From an uncultured Alphaproteobacteria bacterium (lineage in GTDB: Bacteria > Pseudomonadota > Alphaproteobacteria > Caulobacterales > Caulobacteraceae), in NCBI GenBank assembly GCA_903860975.1, contig CAIOSI010000023.1:1-64000 (forward strand): a stretch of 64,000 nt of DNA. The letters run 5' to 3'. Position 1 is the first letter of the stretch. Each line of letters begins with the position of its first letter. Positions 55,168-62,703 of the stretch are shown piece after piece. Below the pieces are notes generated by a model. It searched no databases, was not told the origin of the DNA, and saw nothing but the letters and a program-made list of their open reading frames with translations. Made by a program: the position numbers and the translations under genes.

Positions 55168-56010
55168 TCACGCGCCTGTTATGATCGGCGTATCGGGGCG
55201 GGCGCCCCACTCAGCCCAGGACCCGTCGTAGACGGCGACGTCATTGCGGCCAAGCCGCGCCAGGCCGATGGCCAGGAGGGCGGCGCTGACACCGGAACCG
55301 CAGGTCGTGACGATCGGCGCGTCCAAGTCGACGCCGGCATCTTGGAACGTCGCGCGAAGCTCATCTGCGGTTTTCATGAGACCACCCGGCGTCAGCAGGC
55401 TCGCCCATGGGATGTTGCGGGCACCAGGCATGTGGCCACTGCGCAGACCTGCTCTGGGCTCCGGCGCCTCCCCGCGGAAGCGAGGTCCGGGGCGAGCATC
55501 GATGATCTGGACGTCGTGACGATCCACGATGCCGCGCACAGCATTGATGTCGCGCACCAGGCTGGAGTCGAAGGCCGGTTCAATCGTCGTTTGACGAGGA
55601 TCGACCCTCGTTGTCTCGATGGGCCTGTTTTCCGCGCGCCATTTCGGCAGTCCACCGTCGAGCACAAAAACGTCAGGAAAGCCCATCGTGCGCAGGTTCC
55701 ACCACGCGCGCGGCGCCGAGAAGATGCCCTGGCCATCGTAGACGATGATCGTAAGGTCACGATGCAGACCGAGTGCGCCGGCTGTTTCGGCGAAGATTTC
55801 GGCTCGCGCCAACATGTGCGGCAAGTCGCTCGACGGGTCGGAAACCTCGTCGATGTCGAAGAACACGGCGCCGGGGATATGCCCCTCTTCGTAGGCCTGG
55901 CGGCCGACCCGGCCTTCGCCCGGCATAAACCAAGTCGCATCGACAATGCCAATTTGGTCTGAACCTAATCGATCAGCGAGCCAGGCTGTGGAGACAAGCG
56001 GGTCGCTCAT
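55168..56010 (-). CDS. sseA: 3-mercaptopyruvate sulfurtransferase
   Basis: 280 residues with two rhodanese domains. The N-terminal copy (about 8-125) is inactive but has FFDIDEVSDPSSDLPHM and YDGQGIFSAPRAWW; the C-terminal one carries the catalytic Cys237 in TTCGSGVSA, the CGSG(V/T)A loop of mercaptopyruvate sulfurtransferases. It moves sulfur from mercaptopyruvate to acceptors such as thioredoxin or cyanide. The ATG at 56010 overlaps the cysK stop (ATGA), so they form an operon. Confidence 0.94.
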   Translation of the reverse strand: MSDPLVSTAWLADRLGSDQIGIVDATWFMPGEGRVGRQAYEEGHIPGAVFFDIDEVSDPSSDLPHMLARAEIFAETAGALGLHRDLTIIVYDGQGIFSAPRAWWNLRTMGFPDVFVLDGGLPKWRAENRPIETTRVDPRQTTIEPAFDSSLVRDINAVRGIVDRHDVQIIDARPGPRFRGEAPEPRAGLRSGHMPGARNIPWASLLTPGGLMKTADELRATFQDAGVDLDAPIVTTCGSGVSAALLAIGLARLGRNDVAVYDGSWAEWGARPDTPIITGA

Positions 56011-57008
56011 GCCATCCACGCGGGCGCGGGCAGGCCGCGGCCTTTCAGGAAGTCAGGGTTGTAAATCTTCGACTGGTAGCGCTGCCCGAAGTCACAGAGC
56101 ACGGTGACGATCGTCTTGCCGGGGCCTAGATCCTTCGCCATGCGGATTGCGCCTGCGACATTGATGCCCGTCGAGCCACCCATCACAAGACCCTCGTGCT
56201 CAACGAGATCATAGATCGCCAGCAGCATTTCTTCGTCTGAAATTCGGTAGGCAAGATCGACCTTGAGGCCTTCCAGGTTGGCCGTAATCCGGCTCTGGCC
56301 AATTCCTTCCGAAATCGAGGCACCTTCAGAGCGCAATTCGCCTTCGGTGTACCAGTTGAAGAGTGCCGCCCCGTAGGGGTCGGCCAGACCGATGGAAACC
56401 TCTGGCTTCTTTGCACGGAGCGCTTGGGCGACACCCGCCAGGGTGCCTCCAGAGCCGACAGCACAGATGAAACCGTCGACACGACCTTCCGTTTGGTTCC
56501 AAATTTCGGGACCTGTTGTCTGGGCGTGAGCTTCTCGGTTGGCGACATTGTCAAATTGGTTGGCCCATATTGCGCCTGCTGGCTCTGTTTGATTAAATTC
56601 CTCCGCCAAACGTCCAGAATACTTCACGTAATTCATTTCATTTGCATATGGAACCGAATCAACTTCCACGAGTTCTGCGCCGTACAGTCTGATGGCGTCC
56701 TTCTTTTCTTGGCTCTGCGTGCGCGGGATGACGATCGTGCATCGGTAACCCAGGGCTTTGGCAAGCATCGCAAGCCCGATTCCGGTGTTGCCGGCCGTAC
56801 CCTCGACGATCCGCCCACCGGGCCGCAGCAGGCCCTTTGCCTCTGCATCGCGGACCATGTGGAGCGCAGCACGGTCTTTCACCGACTGACCGGGATTTAA
56901 GAATTCGGCTTTGCCCAGGATCTCACAACCGGTCTGCTCGCTTGCCAGGTTGAGGCGAATGAGTGGCGTGTCGCCTATCGTTTCGAGGACGCTTCGCGCA
57001 ATTGTCAT
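56007..57008 (-). CDS. cysK: Cysteine synthase A (O-acetylserine sulfhydrylase)
   Basis: PLP enzyme making cysteine from O-acetylserine and sulfide. 333 residues. IGDTPLIRL, the PLP Lys44 in NPGQSVKDRAA, the substrate loop EGTAGNTGIGLA, QFDNVANREAH and the phosphate-binding GSGGTLAG are present; GLVMGGSTGINVAGAI closes the active site. The loop after GSGGT and the length fit the CysK branch; cystathionine beta-synthase lacks the extended C terminus here. sseA overlaps its stop; kdsA is divergent. Confidence 0.95.
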   Translation of the reverse strand: MTIARSVLETIGDTPLIRLNLASEQTGCEILGKAEFLNPGQSVKDRAALHMVRDAEAKGLLRPGGRIVEGTAGNTGIGLAMLAKALGYRCTIVIPRTQSQEKKDAIRLYGAELVEVDSVPYANEMNYVKYSGRLAEEFNQTEPAGAIWANQFDNVANREAHAQTTGPEIWNQTEGRVDGFICAVGSGGTLAGVAQALRAKKPEVSIGLADPYGAALFNWYTEGELRSEGASISEGIGQSRITANLEGLKVDLAYRISDEEMLLAIYDLVEHEGLVMGGSTGINVAGAIRMAKDLGPGKTIVTVLCDFGQRYQSKIYNPDFLKGRGLPAPAWMA

Positions 57009-57124
57009 GCCCGATACTTAATCGCCGTCGAGCCCAAGCAGAAGGGCGCGCGCGGATTCCAGGCTTGTGAACGTTCGCGGCGCGCGCCACTTACGCGATC
57101 AGTCCTCTGATTACGGGAAAGCCC

Positions 57125-57979
57125 ATGGCCGTCTTGAAACTGGAACGCTGGAACTTCGCCATCGGCGACGGTCAGCCGTTGGTGGTTATGGCAGGGCTCA
57201 ACGTGCTGGAGGACGAAGGTCTCGCGCTTGAAACCGCCCTGCATTTGCACGGTGTCTGCGCCGACCTGGGCTTGCCATTTGTCTTCAAGGCCAGCTTCGA
57301 CAAGGCCAACCGCTCGTCGATCCGTAGCTACCGCGGGCCGGGATTGACGGAAGGCCTTGGGATCTTGGCAAGGGTGAAGGCGAAATTCGATGTCCCGATT
57401 GTGACCGACGTCCACGAAATCTATCAGGTTGAGGCGGTAGCTGAGCTCGCCGACATCGTCCAAATTCCCGCGTTTCTATGCCGTCAGACCGACCTGGTGA
57501 TTGCGGCAGCTAAGGCCACCGATCGCGCTGGCGGGCTGCTGCACGTCAAGAAAGGGCAGTTCCTGGCACCGTGGGACTGTAAAAATATTCTCGATAAAAT
57601 ACGTGAGGCCACGGATCGCGATTTCACCATTCTTTGCGAGCGCGGTGTCTCGTTTGGCTACAACAACCTCGTGGTCGACATGCTGGGTATTGAGGGTATG
57701 AAATTACTCGGCGCACCGGTCACCATTGACGCGACCCATGCTGTTCAACTTCCCGGAGCTGATCCAAGAAGCAATAGCGCCTCGACTGGCGGTCGGCGTT
57801 CTGGCGTGCCCTTGCTGGCAAAAGCTGCGGTGGCTGCAGGAGCCGATGGGGTCTTCCTCGAATTCCATCCCGAACCGGACAAGGCGCGCTGTGACGGGCC
57901 AAGTTGTCTCCCGCTTGAGGGCGCTCGCGATCTGTTGGTGACACTGAAGGCGATCCATACGCTTGTTCAGCCGGCTTGA
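57125..57979 (+). CDS. kdsA: 3-deoxy-8-phosphooctulonate synthase, Asn (metal-independent) type
   Basis: Makes Kdo-8-phosphate from PEP and arabinose-5-phosphate for LPS. 284 residues. KASFDKANRSS, RGPGLTEGL, TDVHE, QIPAFLCRQTD, LCERGVSFGYNNLVVDM, and the PDKARCDGPSCLPL end are conserved. In the first strand loop the sequence is AGLNVLED with Asn26, as in Escherichia coli (GMNVLES, Asn26), not AGPCxxES; the Asn class is metal-independent. Most alphaproteobacterial KdsA that I recall have the Cys motif. It starts an LPS inner-core operon with hldE and hldD, 34 bases upstream of hldE. Confidence 0.94.
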   Translation: MAVLKLERWNFAIGDGQPLVVMAGLNVLEDEGLALETALHLHGVCADLGLPFVFKASFDKANRSSIRSYRGPGLTEGLGILARVKAKFDVPIVTDVHEIYQVEAVAELADIVQIPAFLCRQTDLVIAAAKATDRAGGLLHVKKGQFLAPWDCKNILDKIREATDRDFTILCERGVSFGYNNLVVDMLGIEGMKLLGAPVTIDATHAVQLPGADPRSNSASTGGRRSGVPLLAKAAVAAGADGVFLEFHPEPDKARCDGPSCLPLEGARDLLVTLKAIHTLVQPA

Positions 57980-58013
57980 CCCGGCCCGCAACGCGCCGCA
58001 CACCCTAACGCCC

Positions 58014-59486
58014 ATGGACCTTTCAGCGCTCCAGCACCTCTTGGGCTTGGCGCCCGGCCGGCGTGTCGTCTGCGTCGGCGACCTTATGGTCGACTGCTTC
58101 GTCTACGGGGCCGTCAGCCGGGTCTCGCCCGAGGCCCCAGTGCCGGTGCTTGCGCGATCCTACGAGCTGACAATGCTGGGCGCTGCGGGAAACGTCGCGC
58201 GCAACGTTGCTGCCCTGGGAGGGGAGGTTTCCCTGGTCGGCTTGATTGGCGGCGACAGTCAAGGCAACGAGGCTCAGCGCCTGGTGGGAGAAGAGCCCGG
58301 TGTCGAGGGCTACTTAGTCACCGATGCCGATCGCTCGACGACCCTCAAGACGCGCTTTGTTTCCAGCGGCCAGCAATTGTTACGCGTGGACCGAGAAACG
58401 GCGCGTCCCGTCAGCGGGGAAGTGGAGCAGCGGCTCGTGCGCACCATTCGCGACGCGGCCAAGGGGGCCGGCGCAATTCTGCTTTCTGACTACGGAAAGG
58501 GCGTCGTCACTCAGGCGGTGATTGAGGTCTGTCGGGAAGCTGCTGTTCAGTCGGGCGCTCAGCTTGTTGTGGATTCCAAGGCTCGCTCGTTCGCGCGCTA
58601 CGGCGCGGTCGATATGATCAAGCCCAACGCGGCGGAATTGTCTCATGCGACCGACATGCCGACCGAGACGGACCAACAGATCGAGGCGGCATTGTTTCGC
58701 GCGCTGGAGCTCTGGGAGGCCCAGGCGATCCTCGTGACGCGGGCCTCAAAGGGCATATCTTTGGCTGTGCGTGACAAGCCCGTCCAACATTTTCCGACGG
58801 TTGCGCGAGAGGTGTTCGATGCATCCGGCGCAGGCGACACGACACTTGCAGCGCTGGGGCTGGCCCTGGCGGCCAAGGTCGCCATTGAAGATGCTGTGGC
58901 CTTCGCCCAGCTGGCCTCAGGCGTCGCGGTCGGCAAGGTGGGAACTGCAACGGTCTCGCCCGATGAGCTCATAGAAGCCGCGCTCTCGGCCCATATGGCC
59001 CCGGCGGAGGCCAAAGTCGCCACGGCCCAGAGAATGGCTGAAGAAGTCGCGCGGTGGCGCGCTAAGGGCCTGAAGGTCGGGTTCACCAACGGCTGTTTTG
59101 ACATCCTGCACAAAGGACACGTGGCCTACCTTGCGCAGGCTCGGGCCTGGTGCGATCGGCTGATCGTTGGCCTGAACTCCGATGAAAGCGTCAAAGCGCT
59201 GAAGGGGGATGGTCGCCCCGTGAACGATTTGGAATCCCGGGCGCTGGTGCTGGCCGGTCTAGGTTCGATCGACCTGGTCGTCCCCTTCGAGGAAGACACG
59301 CCACTAAAGCTAATCGAGGCGGCCCGGCCCGACGTTCTGGTCAAGGGTGCCGACTATGCGGAAGGCGACGTGGTCGGCGGTGATCTCGTCAAGAGTTGGG
59401 GCGGCGAGGTGAAACTCGCAACGATCGTCGAAGGATATTCCACCACCGCCGCGATTGCGCGGATGTCGAAGAAGGTCGCCGGATGA
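58014..59486 (+). CDS. hldE: Bifunctional D-beta-D-heptose 7-phosphate kinase / 1-phosphate adenylyltransferase
   Basis: 490 residues. The N-terminal PfkB-type kinase domain (to about 320) has RVVCVGDLMVDCFVYG, LGAAGNVARNVAALGG, VDSKARSFARYG, and GAGDTTLAALGLALA; the C-terminal nucleotidyltransferase domain (from about 350) has GFTNGCFDILHKGHVAYL and KGADYAEGDVVGG. It makes ADP-D-glycero-beta-D-manno-heptose for the LPS core. The ATG at 58014 (MDLSALQHLL) fits homologs; an upstream frame to 57963 overlaps kdsA. hldD overlaps by four bases. GmhA and GmhB, also needed, are not in this window. Confidence 0.95.
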   Translation: MDLSALQHLLGLAPGRRVVCVGDLMVDCFVYGAVSRVSPEAPVPVLARSYELTMLGAAGNVARNVAALGGEVSLVGLIGGDSQGNEAQRLVGEEPGVEGYLVTDADRSTTLKTRFVSSGQQLLRVDRETARPVSGEVEQRLVRTIRDAAKGAGAILLSDYGKGVVTQAVIEVCREAAVQSGAQLVVDSKARSFARYGAVDMIKPNAAELSHATDMPTETDQQIEAALFRALELWEAQAILVTRASKGISLAVRDKPVQHFPTVAREVFDASGAGDTTLAALGLALAAKVAIEDAVAFAQLASGVAVGKVGTATVSPDELIEAALSAHMAPAEAKVATAQRMAEEVARWRAKGLKVGFTNGCFDILHKGHVAYLAQARAWCDRLIVGLNSDESVKALKGDGRPVNDLESRALVLAGLGSIDLVVPFEEDTPLKLIEAARPDVLVKGADYAEGDVVGGDLVKSWGGEVKLATIVEGYSTTAAIARMSKKVAG

Positions 59487-60487
59487 CTCAACGCCGTATC
59501 GCCTTCGTGACCGGCGGAGCCGGGTTCATTGGCTCCAATATCGCGGCCAAATTGGCTGAGGACCGTACGCTTGATGTGGTCGTTTGCGACCGGCTCCGAG
59601 AGGCCGAGCTCGGTAAGTGGCGGAATATCGCCAAGCACCCGATCGGTGATTTCGTGGCTCCGGAGAATATGTTTGATTGGTTGGAGAAACGCTGGCGCGA
59701 CATCGAAATCGTGGTCCACATGGCTGCGGTGTCTTCCACCACTGAACCAGACGCCGACAAGATCGTTCACTCGAATTTCACCCTCAGCCGAGACCTCTTC
59801 CGCTGGTGCGCAGACCGGCAGCGCCGGCTGATCTACGCGTCTTCTGCCGCGACGTACGGCGACGGCGTCCACGGCTTCGACGACGATAATGATTACGAAG
59901 CCATGGCCGCCCTGAGGCCTCTAAATACCTACGGATGGTCGAAGGCGGTCTTCGACCTCTTTGCCGTTCGCCAAGCGCTAAGGGATTATGCTCCGCCGCA
60001 GTGGGTTGGGTTGAAGTTCTTCAACGTTTACGGTCCCAATGAGGAGCACAAGCGCTCCATGAAATCGGTCGCTTCGCAGATTTGGCCCCATGTCCGTGAT
60101 GGCCAAGCGGTTCAGCTCTTCAAGAGCTATCGGGAAGGGATTCCTGACGGCGGTCAAAAGCGCGATTTCGTCTATGTGCGCGATATCGCAGACATTACCC
60201 AGTGGCTGATCCAGACACCGCAGGTGAACGGTGTCTTTAACTTGGGTTCCGGCGCGGCGCGAACATTCCAGGACATGGCGAGCGCGGTGTTCACAGCGGT
60301 GGGCAAGGAGGCAAAGATCGACTACACTCCGATGCCGCCTGCCATCCGCGACAAGTACCAGTATTTCACCGAGGCTCGGATGGATCGCCTGATCGCGGCC
60401 GGTTACACTCAGCCGATGACGCCGCTTGAAGATGGAATTGGCGACTACGTCGGCCGCTACCTCAGCCAGCCCGATCCTTATCGGTAG
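59483..60487 (+). CDS. hldD: ADP-L-glycero-D-manno-heptose-6-epimerase
   Basis: 334 residues, extended SDR fold. TGGAGFIGSNIAA binds NADP, the catalytic Tyr-Lys is in PLNTYGWSKAVFD, and KFFNVYGPNEEHK and KRDFVYVRDIADI are family motifs. It epimerises ADP-heptose at C6, the last step before heptose transfer to the LPS inner core. The start overlaps the hldE stop (ATGA). Confidence 0.95.
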   Translation: MTQRRIAFVTGGAGFIGSNIAAKLAEDRTLDVVVCDRLREAELGKWRNIAKHPIGDFVAPENMFDWLEKRWRDIEIVVHMAAVSSTTEPDADKIVHSNFTLSRDLFRWCADRQRRLIYASSAATYGDGVHGFDDDNDYEAMAALRPLNTYGWSKAVFDLFAVRQALRDYAPPQWVGLKFFNVYGPNEEHKRSMKSVASQIWPHVRDGQAVQLFKSYREGIPDGGQKRDFVYVRDIADITQWLIQTPQVNGVFNLGSGAARTFQDMASAVFTAVGKEAKIDYTPMPPAIRDKYQYFTEARMDRLIAAGYTQPMTPLEDGIGDYVGRYLSQPDPYR

Positions 60488-60489
60488 CG

Positions 60490-61602
60490 ATGAGCGAACC
60501 TAGGCCGGGCCCTCGACGGTGGCTGGCAGCCAGTCTGCTTGGGGTCCTGCTATTTCTGGGTGCGGCCTTCGTCATCTTTCGTGGCGACCTGATCCGCGAC
60601 TCCCTGAATCCCAAAACCCCCTTCCAGACCTACAAACCGCCTCCGGCGCCAGATTATGCGCAGAGCAGGTCCTGGCTTCTCCTGCCCTCCCGACCGGATC
60701 CAGGGGTTGCCACTGAGCCGCCCGCCGACGTTTTCTTCGTCTCCCCCACGACGTTTGAAGGCGGCGCGCAATGGAACGACCCGATCGACGATGGACGCGC
60801 CGACAAGGTCTTCCGCAGGGTCATGGCACCCAACTATGCAGGGCCCTTCGATCGGGTCGGCCGCATCTTCGCGCCGCGCTATCGCCAGGCCGGGCTCTAC
60901 AGTCTGTTGGCGTTGCACGATGACGCCAAGGACGCACGTAAGTTTGCGTACAACGATATTGCGATGGCCTTTCGATATTGGCGCGACCACGATGGCGGTA
61001 CCCGACCGTTCTTGATTGTCGGTGTGGAGCAGGGCGGGACGCTTGCAGCGCGTCTCCTGGCCGAAGAGATCGCACCGACTGCCCAGCTGCGGGCCAGGCT
61101 CGCCGCAGTCTATCTCGTCGATACCGTCGTCCCAGCGACACACCCGGCGATTGCACCTTGCGTTCGCCGCAATCAGGCCAATTGTCTCGCGGCTTGGGCG
61201 AGCGTTCCGGAAAGCGAAATCGATCGCGGCCGAATTCTTCTGGCCCGCGCCATGGTTTGGGACGCCAACGCTGACCTGCAGAACCTTCAGGGACCTGCGC
61301 TCTGCTTCAACCCGATCCTCGGCGCCACCACAGATGAGCCCGCGCCGGCCAGGATGCACTTGGGTGCTGCGAATGCGACGGGCCTGGAATGGGGTGTGCG
61401 CCCAGCGTTCCTGGCGCGGCAGGTGTCGGCAAAATGCGAGGGCGGGGTTCTAAGGGTCTCGGCACCCAGGTCGCCATCACTGCAGCCATCTGGCTCTTGG
61501 ACGGAACAAAGGATGGCTCCCGGCTTCAACCTTTTCTACGCTGACCTTGAGAACGACGCGCGCGCCCGGGTGGCCGCCCTCGTCGCGCCGACGTCCCCAT
61601 AG
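60490..61602 (+). CDS. DUF3089 alpha/beta-hydrolase-fold protein, nucleophile lost
   Basis: 370 residues with an N-terminal hydrophobic segment (LGVLLFLGAAFVIFRGDLI). DUF3089 features: ADVFFVSPTTFEGGAQWN, FAPRYRQAGLYSLLA, DIAMAFRYWRDHDGG, PALCFNPIL and NLFYADLENDARARVAA. The expected elbow GHSQG reads VGVEQGG: both the Ser nucleophile and preceding His are replaced (Glu, Val), so hydrolase activity is unlikely. It starts two bases after hldD and is part of that transcript. A structural or lost-enzyme role in LPS or envelope work is inferred only from context. Confidence 0.87.
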   Translation: MSEPRPGPRRWLAASLLGVLLFLGAAFVIFRGDLIRDSLNPKTPFQTYKPPPAPDYAQSRSWLLLPSRPDPGVATEPPADVFFVSPTTFEGGAQWNDPIDDGRADKVFRRVMAPNYAGPFDRVGRIFAPRYRQAGLYSLLALHDDAKDARKFAYNDIAMAFRYWRDHDGGTRPFLIVGVEQGGTLAARLLAEEIAPTAQLRARLAAVYLVDTVVPATHPAIAPCVRRNQANCLAAWASVPESEIDRGRILLARAMVWDANADLQNLQGPALCFNPILGATTDEPAPARMHLGAANATGLEWGVRPAFLARQVSAKCEGGVLRVSAPRSPSLQPSGSWTEQRMAPGFNLFYADLENDARARVAALVAPTSP

Positions 61603-61698
61603 AGGCCAGGCGCAACCTCTTAGGCTCTTCGCGCGCAGCTTAAGCTTGACCCAACGCTCAGCGTGGCCTCCTCGTGGTGGCCTCAGGCAGGACAGGCT

Positions 61699-62703
61699 AT
61701 GGCGGAAACCAATCGACAAATCGTGCTGGACCGGCTGCCGCAGGGCGACAAACTTGCCCCGGAGCATTTTCGCCTGATCGAGACGGTTTGTCCGACAGCA
61801 GGCACAGGCGAAGTGCTGCTGCGCACCCGCTACATCTCACTCGACGCTGCCAATCGTGCCTGGATGCAAGGCGCGACCTACCGTTCGGCGCTGGAGTCTG
61901 GCCAGGTCATGGCCGGAGGGGCTCTGGCCGAGGTCGCGGTATCAAACGTTCCTCATCTCAAGGTTGGCGATACCGTATTCGGTGACACCGGCTGGCAGGA
62001 TTATGCGGTCGTGCCGGGCAAACGGCTCAGCAAGTTGCCGGCGATGGAACCGATAACGCATTTGCTGAGCATCTACGGGGTCGCTGGCCTTACAGCCTAT
62101 TTCGGTCTTCTTGAATGCGGCAATCCGCAGGCCGGGGAGACGGTCGTCGTTTCAGCGGCAGCCGGTTCTGTGGGTTCGATCGCCGGTCAAATCGCCAAGA
62201 TAAAGGGCTGTAAGGTCGTGGGGATAGCCGGCGGCGCTGAAAAAGGGCGCTGGCTGGTGGAAGAGCTCGGCTTCGACGTGGCGCTCGACTACAAGGGTGG
62301 TGGCCTGCGCCAACAAATGAAGGAAGCCGTTCCCGAGGGGATCGACGTCTATTTTGACAACACGGGGGGAGAGATCTTCGAGACCTGCCTTTTCGCCATG
62401 AAGAACTTCGGTCGCATCGCCTGTTGTGGGGCCGTCTCTCAATACGATGGCGCAGCCCCGCCACACGGACCGCGTGGCATACCAGGTCTGATCGTCACCA
62501 AGCGCCTTACCTTGCGCGGCTTCGTCGTCATGGACTTTGAGTCCCAACGCGACGCTGCGCTGATAGAGCTTCAGGGGTGGGTCGCCTCTGGCCAGCTGAA
62601 GGTACAGGAGGATATCATCGAGGGGCTGGAAAACACGCCAGCTGCCTTGATTGGCCTCCTGAACGGCGAGAACCGCGGAAAGCGAATGGTTAAAGTAGAC
62701 TAG
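61699..62703 (+). CDS. NADP-dependent medium-chain oxidoreductase (zinc-free, CurA/leukotriene B4 dehydrogenase-like)
   Basis: 334 residues. The N-terminal GroES-like domain (QIVLDRLPQGDKLAPEHF, RYISLDAANRAWMQ) and the Rossmann motif ETVVVSAAAGSVGSIAGQIAK are of the CurA/NADP-dependent 2-alkenal reductase type. GIDVYFDNTGGEIFE and RIACCGAVSQYD follow; zinc-ligand Cys/His of alcohol dehydrogenases are absent. It reduces an activated double bond with NADPH; substrate unknown. The ATG at 61699 fits homologs. The stop shares its CTAG with the recG stop on the opposite strand. Confidence 0.92.
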   Translation: MAETNRQIVLDRLPQGDKLAPEHFRLIETVCPTAGTGEVLLRTRYISLDAANRAWMQGATYRSALESGQVMAGGALAEVAVSNVPHLKVGDTVFGDTGWQDYAVVPGKRLSKLPAMEPITHLLSIYGVAGLTAYFGLLECGNPQAGETVVVSAAAGSVGSIAGQIAKIKGCKVVGIAGGAEKGRWLVEELGFDVALDYKGGGLRQQMKEAVPEGIDVYFDNTGGEIFETCLFAMKNFGRIACCGAVSQYDGAAPPHGPRGIPGLIVTKRLTLRGFVVMDFESQRDAALIELQGWVASGQLKVQEDIIEGLENTPAALIGLLNGENRGKRMVKVD

